Of a DNA stretch of 64,000 nt, positions 11,181 through 22,500 are shown one piece after another. Each line of letters begins with the position of its first letter. Within the stretch, counting starts at the first letter, position 1. Both the position numbers and the translations under genes were made by a program. The notes below the pieces were generated by a model. It saw only the letters and a program-made list of their open reading frames with translations. It was not told the origin of the DNA and did not search any database. The stretch is from Charina bottae (lineage: Eukaryota > Chordata > Lepidosauria > Squamata > Charinaidae): the NCBI GenBank assembly GCA_023362775.1, contig JALMGJ010000061.1, forward strand, positions 258,001 to 322,000, in the 5' to 3' direction.

Positions 11181-12896
11181 GCAAGTGGGCCAGGCTGGGC
11201 TTGGCGGAGGATAGGGCTAGGGTTAAGTAAAGGGCAGGGAAGTGGAAGAGGAAGAGGAAGAAGCAGGGGCTGCAGTCCTGGCATCTTCCAGACCCACCTT
11301 CCTCCCAAACCACCCAACATTTCGGGCGCTGTGCCAGGCACCTCCCGCAGCTCAGCCTCCTGTGCCCTTGCGGGTGCCCCCCCTTCCTCTCCAAGGAGAT
11401 GGGGCGCCCCCAAAGCAGGGGTCCTTCTTCGGAAAGGGCTGAGGGCGCCAGGGTGGCCAAAGGGCTGTGTTGGGCTGTCCTGGGGTTGGCCTCCATGCTG
11501 TGCCCCCTCTTTTAGTGGAGTGTCGAAATGCCATAGGGGACACACACACGCCCCTTTCCCCACCTCACTGCTTTGACTGGTTTATTTATTTACTTCCTGC
11601 CCCTCCTGGCCGGGACCAGGACCGGGACTGCCCCCCGCCCCCGCAGCCCTTGCCTGGGAGCGCCCGCCCTGCCTCCCCCGCTGCTGAATAACGCGTGCCC
11701 CCCAGCCTTTGCGCGGCCCGAGGGAGCTGCCAGACTAACTAGCTGATTGCTGATACAGTTTGCGAGGGGCCTTTGGGGACTTCCTGGAAAAGGAGCCGAG
11801 AGCAACGGCGGCGCTTCTCTCCTGCCGCTGCCGCTGCACAACTTCAGGGCACCGCTGGCAAGATCCGCCAAGCAGGGGCGGGGGCCCCTGCCAGGCGTGG
11901 GACGGCAGGGGGCGGCCCGGAGGCTGGGGTCCAGGGACTCTCTGGCTCCCAGGAGAGGCCCGAGAATTTCGGGAGGTGGACGGAGTGATCCAGGAGACAA
12001 GCAGCCTGGTGGGTCTCCGCGGCCTCACGGGAAGGAGCCGAGGGGGTTGCCTGGGCCCTCTTTGGCTTAGACAGCGAGGCCTTGTCACTTTGGGACGCCG
12101 CGTGGGGGGAATCCTGGCTCTCCTCCTGAGTGCAGACCTCCTCCAGCTCCATGTTTGGTGAAAAGACACAGACACACCGGCAGGCTTCCTCCTCGGTCCT
12201 CCTCCTCCTCCTCCTCCTCTTCTGGGCCAGAGTCTTGGCTGCATCAGTGCAAGCCCCCTCCCCAGTTTTCTTGGCTCACTCCCCGCCTCTCCGTTTCCCC
12301 TTGCCGTCCTCCCAGGCCCTCCGATGATCAGTTTCCAGACAGGCCGGGCCGGAACGCCTGGCCGTCCACTAGACTATTTAGTCTGGTTTTGCTGACCCCG
12401 GCTGACGGCAGAGGCACGAGCTCTCCGGTTTCCCTTCTCCGCAGCCCCCCTCGGCCGCTGCTTGCTGCTCCCACGACCACATTCCTTTGTGTGTTTTCCT
12501 TTAACTAAAAGGAGCCCAGATCTCTGCCGCACCCCACCGTGGCCCGCTTGGACGGGGTGCAAAAGAGCGGCCTGCAGCAGGAGGGCCGGCAAGGCGAGAA
12601 ATGTCTCTCCGGAGAAGGGCGATGGACGCGCAAAGACGCCGTCCTTTCCACTCGGAGGACTTCGCCCGCCCGCCCGGCCGGCCTGCCAGTTCACGCAAAG
12701 TGCCCTATGTCAAGGCAACGCATAGAGGGCCTCCCCACAAATTCACGGGTGCTGGCGCTCCCTCTCCAAATCAGTTCTGCTCATAGGTGTGACCAAAGGG
12801 TCCTTCACTGGGTCTGCCGAGCAGAGGGGCAGGTGAGAGCTGTGCCCCAAGCCCCCCCAGCCCTGGATGGCAGGAAGGAAAAGGGGATGGAGACCA
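11181..12896. other. GC- and CpG-rich non-coding sequence
   Basis: CpG-rich patches occur at about 11600-12120 and 12400-12680. A CCT triplet run lies at about 12197-12219. Frames on both strands reach 169 codons but are low-complexity and mutually overlapping. The CpG density could mark a small CpG island, but no promoter or exon is evident. Confidence 0.45.
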
Positions 12897-13124
12897 GGGG
12901 AAGGAAGGAAGGAAGGAAGGAAGGAAGGAAGGAAGGAAGGAAGGAAGGAAGGAAGGAGGGAGGGAGGGAGGGAGGGAGGGAAGGAAGGAAGGAAGGAAGG
13001 AAGGAAGGAACAGAGGAAGGAAGGAAGGAAGGAAGGAAGGAAGGAAGGAAGGAAGGAAGGAAGGAAGGAAGGAACAGAGGAAGGAAGGAAGGAAGGAAGG
13101 GAGGGAGGGAGGGAGGGAGGGAGG
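12897..13124 (+). repeat. 228-bp compound GGAA/GGGA microsatellite
   Basis: The tract is a near-pure purine strand with GGAA blocks separated by a GGGA block (about 12956-12980) and ending in GGGA. Two identical CAGAG interruptions at 13011-13015 and 13075-13079 lie 64 bp apart, which implies that an interrupted segment was duplicated. EGRK-type and SFLP-type frames across it are artefacts. Confidence 0.97.
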
Positions 13125-13480
13125 AGCCATTAAGGGGGACCTGCAGTCCTGGGATGGAGGGAAACTCAAAATAGCCCACCGTGGGTTTGTTTGGAGTAAG
13201 ATGGGGCAGGGAGAAACCCTGATAGACTTTAAAGACCCTGTTCTTCCACCCTACCACAACAGAGAGTTCCTGGAGTCCTTGCCGTGCCTGTTTCTTGACC
13301 TGGCCTACCTTGAAGGGCCGACAAGAACTGAGTTCCGGAAAGGGAATCCAGTTGTGACAGAGGGGTCCTCTTGCCCAAAGCTCCTTGCTGGATCCTGCAC
13401 CCCCCCCCCCCCGCCCGGGCAGGACCCACCTGGAAACAGCCGCAATGAACACTTCTGCCAACCTGCCATTCAGTCGCATA
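13125..13480. other. mixed-composition non-coding sequence with C run
   Basis: No gene is seen. A C run with one G interruption lies near 13400-13415. Confidence 0.45.
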
Positions 13481-13580
13481 TGACTCGAGTTTAATTTTGA
13501 TGGTGTATGCAAATGTATGCAAGCCAAGGTGATTAAATCATTTTTAGGCTTAAATATTCAGTTTAATGAAATCCAGCGGA
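13481..13580. promoter_or_regulatory. candidate regulatory island with POU octamer
   Basis: A perfect ATGCAAAT octamer lies at 13507-13514, and a second GTATGC follows ten bases after the first. GATTAAATCATTTTTAGG and CTTAAATATTCAGTTTAATG follow. The motif cluster and AT-rich texture suggest an enhancer core; this is inference. Confidence 0.35.
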
Positions 13581-14500
13581 TCTTGTCTGCATGTGTGTCT
13601 CTGCATGTGCATGGGTCATGCTTGCTTCTCTCTGCGAGAACCAACAGACATTTACAACGCCATGCAAGTCGGCCTTAGGGATTCCTTTGGGAGGCTGAAG
13701 GGGTTCTGGGGGTGGAAACTTTCCGGCCACTTCTAAAAGCACAAAGGGAAGAGGGTTTCTGGAATGGGGGCCACCGTGCTGGGAGGACGCCAGCGTCGTT
13801 CTCACGTTCTCGCCACTACTGCACGGGGGTGGAAGGAAAATGCCCACGCTTAGAAATGAGTGTGCCAGGGCTAAGATCGGTTTTCTCCTTGACATGCTAG
13901 ATTTCTATGGATAAGAGATGAGAAGGCTGGGGGGGGGGGGGGGCTTTAATCCCGCCCTGTCCATTCAGGCAGGCTTCTGGACCTGCCACTGAGGGCAAGA
14001 CCGAACAGGTTACAGAAGAAAAGTCAAGGGGTCTGGTTTTTTTCAAAAGGCCTTCAGGATAAGCGGCAGACTCCTTTCTAGACCCTGTCCTGCTGCCCAG
14101 TGCTGGCCACCCCCTCCTCCCAGGACCTTCCAGGTCTGCTACCACACCACTTTCTTGCTTGCTTTCAGGAAATGCAGACGCCCTGAGCAGTGAACCTGCA
14201 CAAGGTGCCCCGCACCTTAGCACTCCAGAGAGTTTTCAAAATGTTTCCTCCGTGTCCCCCTGCAGCCCCGTGAAGTTGTCCAGGGCAGCTGGTGGTAGGA
14301 TATGTAACCAAGCTGGTGGACCGACCGTGTGGCTGCGAGACTCTTAGAGAGGGAAACTCAGATCTTGCGGCCGATTTGGCTGCCCACCTCAAGGCTGAGC
14401 CCAGGAGATTTTATTCTGTGGGCTGCTCGGAGGGGAAGATGAAGGCAACAGGTAGAGAGAAGGGGAAAACACAAAAGACGAGTCTGTTCCTCCTTCAGCT
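13581..14500. other. non-coding sequence with a 15-nt G run
   Basis: A G run spans 13929-13943. The rest is unremarkable unique sequence with short frames and no recognised motif. Confidence 0.5.
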
Positions 14501-14615
14501 TGCAGGTATTCATTTATACGAATAGAATATATGCAAATTAAAGGTAGTCTGCTGCTCAGATGGTAGGACTTTAAAAAAACTGGGCTGTGACCTGCAAAGT
14601 GGGATATGCTTAGAT
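14501..14615. promoter_or_regulatory. candidate regulatory patch with POU octamer
   Basis: A short AT-rich patch contains GAATATATGCAAATTAAAGG, with a perfect octamer at 14531-14538, and CTTTAAAAAAACTGG. The motif content resembles the other octamer islands. The call is inferred. Confidence 0.3.
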
Positions 14616-14664
14616 GCCTCGGAGAACTTGTGGCCTGGCCTGGCCTGCCTCCCTTTCCCGCTCT

Positions 14665-14697
14665 GGGTAGGGTTATAGGGTTAGGGTTAGGGTTAGA
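14665..14697 (+). repeat. short interstitial telomere-type TTAGGG array
   Basis: Three exact TTAGGG units (GGG at 14678-14690, then GGTTAG) are preceded by degenerate GGGTAGGG and TTATAGGG. Short interstitial telomeric repeats are common in reptile genomes and arise by break repair or replication slippage. At least five GGG tracts make it a G-quadruplex-prone site. Confidence 0.85.
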
Positions 14698-15819
14698 TAG
14701 AAGGAGGGGCTGCAGGGATCATTTTCCAGGAAGAAGCCATGGGTGGCTTGCGTCGCTCTGAGTCCACCGTTAGGGTGCGGCTAGTGGGTGAAAGCGGCTT
14801 GCTGTTGGCAAAGTCAAAAAGGAACCGACGATGCTCTCGCTTCCGGGGCTGTGCCTGGCCCAACCCAACCCCCCAGAGTGTCGCATGGTCTTTGCAGCAG
14901 GGAGAAAGATGAGGCTGCAAGCATGTTGCTATGGTGCCTTATTTATAGCTGTACTTTGGGATTTGTTTTCATCACCATGAATTACGCCTGAACTTTCTAA
15001 AATAAGATGCTTTTCTTTGCAAATAGTTCCAATGAATCACTCCTTGGCTGGTGGCTTTGAGCTGCTCCAGAGGGCAGGCCAGCCCCCCCCCCCCCATCCT
15101 TGTCTCCATGAAGCAACTTCTCTCTGCATTTCTGCATTTCCTCCCCCCCCCCCCACTTCTCTTGCCCTGCTTCTGCCTGGCAGAGTAGGGAGGGGAGGGG
15201 TCCAAGTTCCACCTTCTTCTCCCCTCCGGAACAAAGAGCAGAACTGTCTGCAGGCAGGAAATGCAGAAGAAATATTTGCTCAAAAAGGAGGTAAAGTTGA
15301 GGGCCAAAGACATGGGGATATGGGGCACCCCCCTTCCCATTACTTGTGCTGGATGGGGCTGACTTTTCTTTCTCGGGGAACAGGTTTCTTTCCTAGATGT
15401 CTTTGTCCCTCCCCCATACAAAGATCCTAGTCCAGAAGGCCTGTTCCACCTGCTTCAGGCGTCCTGGGAATGGGTTTGCCCTGCTGCACGCACAGCTGTT
15501 GCCCCCCACCTGGCTGAAGTTACCCCCAGGGGGCACTTTGTCCGAACCCGATACCTGGATGGGACCCTGATTTCCGTGGCGTACGTGCTGCCCCATGAGA
15601 AACCAGCTGGCACAGAGGACCGAATGCTCAGGAATGTGGGCTGTGAGGCAGGTCTGGGGGGTTGGGGGGAGCGTCTGGGGGAGAGGAAGGATCTGGCACA
15701 TTCCTCTCCCTTTATTCCCTCTGTGGATCTCACATTTCTCCTTTCCAAGGAATCCAACATTTTCTCCCACTGAGCTCCCAAGTCCCTCCCCTCTTCTCTA
15801 AGATCCAGACATAACCCGC
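14698..15819. other. non-coding sequence with C-rich runs
   Basis: A patch at 14935-15060, containing TTATTTATAGCTG and CATGAATTACGCC, may be a minor regulatory element. Pure or nearly pure C runs occur near 15085 and 15145. Frames on both strands are composition-driven. Confidence 0.45.
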
Positions 15820-16080
15820 AGGCTCAAGTGGGAAAAATGTGACCCAGCAAAGTTCATTTCTGTTCTCATCGCTGGAAGAAGTCAACATGTCCCTCCATTC
15901 TTGAATTGTGAGCAATCTTAGTTTGCTCAGTTCTCAGCTACAGTATGCTTGAAACTGGTAACGTAATGCTGCTCAGAAATTTCAGTGGTGGACTGTTTTT
16001 ATAACAAGAAATGTGGGGAGGAAATTGCTGCTAATAATTTTCCCAGATTCTAATTAAAAGGGGTTTTGTTTTGTTTTTTT
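15820..16080. promoter_or_regulatory. candidate conserved non-coding element
   Basis: The unique AT-rich sequence contains GAATTGTGAGCAATC, GGTAACGTAATGCTG, TGCTAATAATTTTCC and CTAATTAAAAGG, then ends in a T-rich tract at 16066-16087. The homeodomain-type words suggest a regulatory element. There is no coding evidence. Confidence 0.35.
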
Positions 16081-17084
16081 TTTTTTGGGAAAAACGCTAG
16101 AAGCCGGAGGCCAGCTGGGTACAGGGAGGCCGCCTATACACCTGGCTGCAATATGGTGGTGGGGTGGGAGAATGGAGGTGTGTACGAGAGAGGAAAGTGG
16201 AAAGATGGAGAGGAGCCGTTGCATAATGGCTGCAAGGCGGTCTAGGAATATAACTAGTTTACAGAGATTAAAATCTGTTTTTGAAGGTCGTGAAGGAAGC
16301 TCCGTCTCCGTGTTTCCAGGCTAATCCCTGGCAATCCGTGGGACCTGCGCTTTGGCTGTGGAGTTTCCAGATCAGCTGAAGCCCCTTGCTCTCCCTGGAA
16401 AAGGTGTCCCCCTCCCTCCCCCCACAAACAGCCGGAGGAGGAGACAGATCTCACGATTACAGGGAGCGCCTGGCCAAGGCTGGGAGTCAGAGACCCCCAC
16501 CAGGCCTCATAGCAAAGCTCTGAGCTAATTGTAACCGGAGCCTGGAAGGATCCCTGCAAAAGAAAGGAGAGGCTCTGGCTCCAGGACGGTGTGTTGGGCC
16601 TGGACAGACAGGAAACCAGACGCCGCTCGGAAGGGGGACGCGGACAGCACCGAGGCTCCACTCTCCGGGGCAGGATGGCGGCTCTTCCTTCACGCTGGCT
16701 TCGAGCCTCCGATGGCCCGACGGGGCAGGTGTCCGGGGTGCTCTGGGAGAGGACAGGTCGGGGGCAGTCGCGCGCTCGTGCTGCAAGCAGAGAGGAGGCT
16801 GAGGGCGGGGGGGGCCTTCCCCCGAAACTTCAAGACTGCGGGGCAGGATCCTCCTAAGGTTGGCTTCCCATACAAGGTTGAGGCGAGGAGGGATGCCGGA
16901 CTCTTTCGCGAAATCCCTCCACTTGTCTCCGTGGCCTCTGCTGTGGCGGCGAGTGCGATCTGAGTTTCTGCCACAGCCTAGGCTTGTTGGTGGACGGCGG
17001 GGTACCCCAGAGACGGAGCCTTGCACGCTGTGCAAACTCAGAGAAAGGCATTTGCCAAATCAGCAACATTGGCGAAAGTTGTAC
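16081..17084. other. GC/CpG-rich non-coding sequence
   Basis: CpG dinucleotides are frequent at about 16580-16960. Frames of 88-182 codons occur on both strands without domains. A short CpG island is possible; no promoter is identified. Confidence 0.45.
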
Positions 17085-17230
17085 TGCATACAAAAACAAT
17101 GTAAGTTCCCAAAACGTACCTTGGTTCTGCATACTAAAGTAGTGTTTCTTTAGGGAAGTTGCACACAAAAACATGGATTACTGACTTGTATACAAAAAGC
17201 GTATATTACAGGTCTTTGCATACAAAACAC
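17085..17230 (+). repeat. degenerate repeat of TGCATACAAAAAC units
   Basis: Related words start at 17085, 17128, 17160, 17187 and 17217: TGCATACAAAAAC, TGCATACTAAAG, TGCACACAAAAAC, TGTATACAAAAAG and TGCATACAAAACAC. Spacings of 43, 32, 27 and 30 bp indicate a decayed minisatellite. No coding or RNA role is evident. Confidence 0.55.
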
Positions 17231-17699
17231 CAGCAAGGCTATAAAACACCTATAGAGAGAAAAGGGCATTCAAAATCTGTCTGGCAGCAGCTGGCGCTTT
17301 GGGCGGCCTCAGAACAGCCGGGCCGGTGGCGAAAGAGAGGTGGCTGGAAACGCCGTGCGTCTTTGAGAGCGAGGACCGTGAGGCCCCAAGAGTGGAAGCC
17401 ACCTCTTGGGGCCCTGATGCGGCCGAGGGGCTTGATGGCTAGCCCACTAGGCCAGCGACCGCAGGCTCGCCTTCTGGCCCCCGGTCTTTCCTGTGGCTCT
17501 GCGCAGCCCTTTTGAGATCCACCTGCGTGGCCTTCCCTGTTTTCTCTTCCTGGTGGTTGCTTCATGCTGGTGCTCCAGCTCCATCGAGAGGCAGTCTGAT
17601 TTTTGGAACAGCTAAGGGTTAAAAGCAACAGGACCCCCCACCCCAGGCCTGCCTCCCAGCCCAGAAGAGGAAAAAATGTGGAGAATTCAGCAAGGTCTC
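17231..17699. other. GC-rich non-coding sequence
   Basis: I see no gene or repeat. The minus-strand frame here (17239-17706) has no recognisable domain. Confidence 0.45.
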
Positions 17700-17840
17700 C
17701 CTGCACATTCCACCAGAGAGATATTTAAATCTTCATTTAGCATAAATACTGTAGGTCAGACTCCAGACACATTCCCCAATTCTATTTTCCTGTATAAGAT
17801 GAAATACGTTTCTAATTTGGCTGGGGGGTTGTTTTTGTAG
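17700..17840. promoter_or_regulatory. candidate regulatory island
   Basis: GATATTTAAATCTTCATTTAGC, ATAAATACTG, CCAATTCTATTTTCC and CTAATTTGGCTG form an AT-rich, unique patch. It is bounded by GC-rich sequence and, 100 bp downstream, by a TG microsatellite. Confidence 0.3.
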
Positions 17841-17937
17841 GATGCAAACAGTCTGCTGGCCCAGCCTGGGTGTCATGGTGCCCCCCCTCGGCAGAACAGT
17901 TGTTGACCCAACAAAGCCTTTGCATACCACATTTCCC

Positions 17938-17940
<3 letters not shown>

Positions 17941-17974
<34 letters not shown>
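17941..17974 (+). repeat. TG microsatellite, 17 units
   Basis: The array is a pure TG dinucleotide run, potentially Z-DNA forming. Confidence 0.97.
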
Positions 17975-17975
<1 letters not shown>

Positions 17976-19149
17976 CCCAGAAGGGCCCCCAGGAGTAGCC
18001 AATGCTCCCCGGGTTCTGCTGTAAAATAAGCCAGCAGGAAAGCCTTGCCAGGGCTCCTCAGATTTGGGCTCCTCTGCTTTGGGGTCAAAAGAAAAGGGGC
18101 AGCTTTTCCCCCAGAGTAAAATCCAGTGTTCACAGATCTAGCCCAGCAGGGTGTGGCTGCTTTCGAAGGCGGCCTGGCATCCTGCCTTTGGCTCTTTGGA
18201 TCCAGCGGTGCTGAAGGGCAGAAAGCCACCCCCTCCGCTTTTAATCCCCACTGAACGGGTGACCTGGGCTTTGTTCCTCAGCCCAGGGAGGGGAGGCGGG
18301 GGGGGGGGGGGCAACCGCCTGCATCCGCCTTCACTTTTTCTGGCTGCCAGTGGGCTGGGAAACCAGCCCTGCTCAGGATGGGTCAGGAGAGCGCCCTGTG
18401 GGTCAGTTCCTCCCCTCTTCAACAAACGTCAGTTCCTTTCAAGCCCTGGTGGCCTTTCCTTTCTCTCCCGGTCAGGCCTTTTTCGCTCTCCCTGGTCCAC
18501 AACAATAAATCAGCAGCTAAGAAACCACACGCACCTTGGGGTCCGGCTTATTTTGGCATCCCTGCTCTGCCCTTTTATCCCCTTCCTCCCAGAGATGGCT
18601 CTGAACCCCTGTGCAAAATATGCCCGGGGTTGTGCGTGCCAAGATACTGTAGCCACCGAGGACAGACCAGAAGCCCCCATTGAGGGCCTGCCTGGGCACT
18701 GCACCCTCCCCTCCGCCCTAGAGAAGGGGGCGCAGGAGAAGCGGTCTCTCTCTCGGGGTGGCAGAGGTGGGGGGACTGAGAAAGGGTTGCCCCCCTCGAG
18801 TGGCACAGCAGGGGGATGGGGAGGAGGCAGAAGAGGGGCCGTCTCTCCCCGGGGTGGGCGGCGGACCCGAAGGGGGAGCTCCAGCATTGTCCTAGGATGG
18901 TCTCGGTTTAGGTTCCCTGACCTCCCCCGTGGGCTCCCAGAATCGTGAGGGCATCGGCCCCAGGCCCAGAGGTGGCCCCGTCCTTGCGGCCCCCCTGCTC
19001 CAACTGCGTGCCAGGCGGGCGCTGCCCTTCCTTCCGAGCCCGGCTGGGTTGCTCGGTTGGCCACCTGGGTCGGCACCGAGGCCACGGGCAGCCTCCTCCT
19101 GGCTACTCTGCTCCTCCCTTCTTTGGGGAAGGCATTTGTTCTGCAACGT
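17975..19149. other. GC-rich non-coding sequence with G-rich patches
   Basis: A G run of about a dozen bases lies near 18297-18311. CpG-rich patches occur at 18840-19090. Frames on both strands are long but featureless. Confidence 0.5.
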
Positions 19150-19422
19150 CAAAAATCGAAACTTTTTTTGTTTGTTTCAGTCGTGTTTTCTTGTTACTAA
19201 AAAAAAAATAAACCCTAAATTATCAGCTTGCAAAAAGAGGAAACTCTCCATTTTGCACAAATGTTTGGTTGTCAAAACCTCCAGATTTCTACTTTCCCAG
19301 TACATTTTTGGTTGCCAAAAGCTATCAAATCCTGCCGTGCTTGCACTGAAGAAGCTGTTTTTTCTGTCATTATTTCATTGGCAACTGCTTCCTGCCTGCA
19401 TGCAAATTGCAGGATGCTTTTG
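19150..19422. other. AT-rich segment with a near-perfect 14-bp direct repeat
   Basis: TTTGGTTG followed by TCAAAA (19264-19277) or CCAAAA (19307-19320) occurs twice, 43 bp apart. A perfect POU octamer ATGCAAAT lies at 19400-19407, next to the long pyrimidine tract. Homopolymer T and A runs are present near 19163 and 19199. It may be a decayed repeat or a regulatory island. Confidence 0.4.
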
Positions 19423-19433
19423 CTTTTCTTTCT

Positions 19434-19494
<61 letters not shown>

Positions 19495-19576
19495 TTCTTT
19501 CTCTTTCTTTGTTTCTTTCTTTCTCTTTCTTTGTTTCTTTCTTTCTTCTTTCTTTCTCTTTCTTTCTTTCTTTCTC

Positions 19577-19630
<54 letters not shown>

Positions 19631-19648
19631 CTCTCTCTCTCTCTCTCT

Positions 19649-19689
<41 letters not shown>

Positions 19690-19743
19690 TTTCTTCTTTT
19701 TCTTTCTTTCTTTCTTTCTTTCTTTTTTTCTTTCTTTCTTTCT

Positions 19744-19777
<34 letters not shown>

Positions 19778-19786
19778 CTTTGTTTC

Positions 19787-19831
<45 letters not shown>

Positions 19832-19913
19832 TTTCTCCTTTCTTCCTTTCTTCCTTTCTTTCTCTCTTTCTCTCTTTCTCTCTTTCTCTCTTTCTTTCTT
19901 CCCTCTTCTTCCT
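19423..19913 (+). repeat. 491-bp TTTC-rich pyrimidine microsatellite
   Basis: TTTC units dominate, with TTTG interruptions, a pure TC stretch near 19631-19648 and a degraded CCTT/TCTC end. It has the same strand orientation as the tract at 6792-7222. The frames encoding FFLSFFLS or KKERKKE through it are not genes. Confidence 0.97.
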
Positions 19914-20110
19914 GAGTCACCCCTCTCTGAGTTATTAGCTCACTTTCTATTGAGGCTGTGCCGCCGGATGTCGAAGTATTTCATCCATCAAGGCAGACTC
20001 TTTCTAACACCAATACTGAATTTATAGAAGTGGTTAAACAAAGTGTTGACAATCTGGACAATGTGTTTCTGATTAGCGCTGCAATTTAAAGGGAGAGGCA
20101 GCCAACTTCT
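19914..20110. promoter_or_regulatory. candidate conserved non-coding element
   Basis: The unique AT-rich sequence includes GAGTTATTAGCTC, CCAATACTGAATTTATAG, GTGGTTAAACAAAG, GTTTCTGATTAGCGC and CTGCAATTTAAAGGG. It is sandwiched between two microsatellites, which makes its unique, motif-rich texture stand out. Confidence 0.4.
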
Positions 20111-20134
20111 CTGAGCCACTGAAACAGCGCTGGG

Positions 20135-20136
<2 letters not shown>

Positions 20137-20179
<43 letters not shown>
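20137..20179 (+). repeat. GT microsatellite, about 21 units
   Basis: An uninterrupted GT run ends in GCGCACGCGC, an alternating purine-pyrimidine extension. Confidence 0.97.
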
Positions 20180-20182
<3 letters not shown>

Positions 20183-20934
20183 ACGCGCTTCTTCCCAGGG
20201 AGGACAGAGGGAGAGCAAGTGAGCCAGTCTCCCTTCCCGGGGCTAACAGATGCTGGTCGCAGAAGGGAGGCGGGTTGAGCCGGGCTGGTGAAAAGCGAGG
20301 CTCTTCTCCAAACACTTTGCAATCCCTCTCTAGCGATTAAACCCGTGCGGGCTGTACGTTCTCTCGTTTTTATTATTTGGTTTGGGCCTAGCTGCCAGTT
20401 TAGGTTTTGTTTTATTTTATTTTGCTTGTATCCAAGGCATTTTTCAAGCCTTTCTGAAAGAGCCTCCCTGCCTCCGTTGTTCTGGAAGGGGAGACGTGGG
20501 ACGTCTGTTGCAGCAGCAAAGTATTTTGTGGCCCCTTCAAAGAAAACATATCTATCCCAGCAAACTGTTTGTGAAGAGGACTCGCTCCTTGAATGCTCAG
20601 GCCTCGAGAAACATGTTTGCCTCCAGGATGCTTTCCACAGGCACTCAGACGCACACTTGCACCCACATAGAACCAGACAGAGGGTGCGTGTCTGTGTGTG
20701 CGTTTGGCACGATGCTTGTGAAAGCGGCCCGCCTGGATCTCGGCCGGTTGTGGTGTGCCCCAAACCAAACCAGGGCTCCTTTGCAGGCTCTTCTGGGCTT
20801 CAGATGAAAGGGGGGGGGAGGCTTCAGCAGTGGCCCAAAGGCGAAGCATTAATTGCACCAAACTTTTGTGGTGGCTGTGTGGTCAGACTGCTCAGGGACG
20901 TTCTCCTACACTCCAGTTCAGCAAACACAGCTGA
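20180..20934. other. mixed-composition non-coding sequence
   Basis: A 245-codon plus frame (20288-21025) covers this block but carries no domain except the possible CR1 remnant at its end. TTTTATTTTATTTTGC near 20410 is a short A/T-rich slip. Confidence 0.45.
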
Positions 20935-21030
20935 CAAATTGAAAAGGGTTCTGAGGAGAGCTGCCGAGATGCGGTGGGACCAAACCCCAGGAAAGCAAAG
21001 GGTTATTACGTTCAGGCCTGGGTGATTCGC
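20935..21030 (+). mobile_element. possible CR1-type LINE ORF2 remnant
   Basis: The frame reads KLKRVLRRAAEM, which resembles the LERVQRRATRM motif near the C-terminal end of CR1/L2-clade reverse transcriptases. Sequence on both sides has decayed beyond recognition. The match is short and made by eye from family knowledge, so the assignment is tentative. Confidence 0.4.
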
Positions 21031-22500
21031 AGGATTAAGTGGGGAAGGGGCTCGGGAATGGCTGGTCCGTGTCCAAAGCCAGAGAAGGCAAGGCGGGGGC
21101 CGGTGACCTGTCTTGGGAGAGCAGTGCCGGGAGCCGTAGCAAGAGGACAAGGACGTCATTGGGGGGTCTGAAGGTCCGGGCCAGCTGAATGTTTCAGGGA
21201 ATTTGAGTGCCAGACCCAACACTTTTGGGGGGGGGCAGAATTGGTGCGTCCACAGCTTTCTCTGGATGAGGTCCAGGACATTCCCTGCTGGCCCAATTGA
21301 GGGGGGCACCTGCAGCCAGGCTGCCTTTCTAAGCATGGCATGGCTTGACCCCCAGCCTGGAAGACTCAGAGCTTGAAATGACCCCTCGGACACGGTCAGA
21401 AAGCAGAACCAGCTTTGGGCATCATCGCCTTGGGCCTTTCTCCTGTAACTCCAGACCTTGGCCATGTTTGGTCCCCGCTCCTTTCCAGGAGGGAATCGCT
21501 TTGGAAGGAAAAGCAGCCCCGGGTGGGTTTGAGCTGGCTGGGGGAGGGAGGGAGGCTGGCACACCACCTGGCAAAGCGAAGAATGAGCACCCGCCGCCCT
21601 GTGCCCAGCCAGGCAAAACGGGAGAACCTCCTCTGTCCACATCCTGTTCACGGAGCTGCTTGTTTTGGTTGGCAAGGACAAACGCGGGCTGTTCTGACCG
21701 CTTCTGAATGTGGCGGCGTATACATTTGATTAAATAAATACTGCTTCGGCCTGCCTTTGGGAGAGTCTTCCATCAGGCCCGCCCTGGCAGAGGAGGAGGG
21801 CACTGCCTGCTACGAGAACGGGCACGGCTCTTGGGCTGGCAGAGGGTGAGCAGCTGGTGCTTGGAAGGAGGCCTCGGTCAAGGCAGGCCAGGCTTCTCCC
21901 CGGCTCTTGCACCAGGTGAGGAACGCCCGGTCTGCCCAGGAGGCACTCAGCCATCCATACCCAGCGCAGAACAAAGCAAATTCAGAGGTAGAGTACATGT
22001 GTCTATGGAGGTTCTAGCTTCATTCGTCCCGTGAGACAGCCCTTGATAGATTCCTGTTACTCTTTCATCCCATCTCAGCTTCCTGGCTGGGCCAGTCTCC
22101 TGGGGGCTTTAGAAAGCCCAGTTTCATCCGCACCAGAGTTCGTGCAGGCTTTCTCAGAGAAAACTGTTTTATGGGCAACAAATGAAAAACAATCTTCTAG
22201 CGAAAAATGCCTCCAGTCTTTTCTGGAAAGCAAAAAATGTGTTTTTTTACAGGCTCCAGGAGAAGCGACCTTGTAAATGAGCCAGAAGTCTATTCTACAG
22301 GCAGGACCTCTGCCCCCCCGGCCCCCCCGCCGGAGCTGTTGATCCTGCCGGGGGCCTCCTTGGCCAAGCATCCCTGGAAAGGCTCTTTTCTCCCCAGACA
22401 CCGAATGTTTTGCCTGCATCCGGGCTTCCTCCAAGGCTGGAGACTTCCTTGCTTTGTTTGGTCAGTCTGTGGCTGCCAAACCAGCCATCGCTGCCCCCAG

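Noticed and set aside
11575..11615. Old copy of the CR1/L2-type tail repeat (TTTATTTATTTAC...CTGCCCCTCC)
   Set aside because: The diagnostic ACTCTGGGCGG block is absent.
12539..13174. 211-codon frame with EGRK repeats
   Set aside because: A translation of the GGAA microsatellite.
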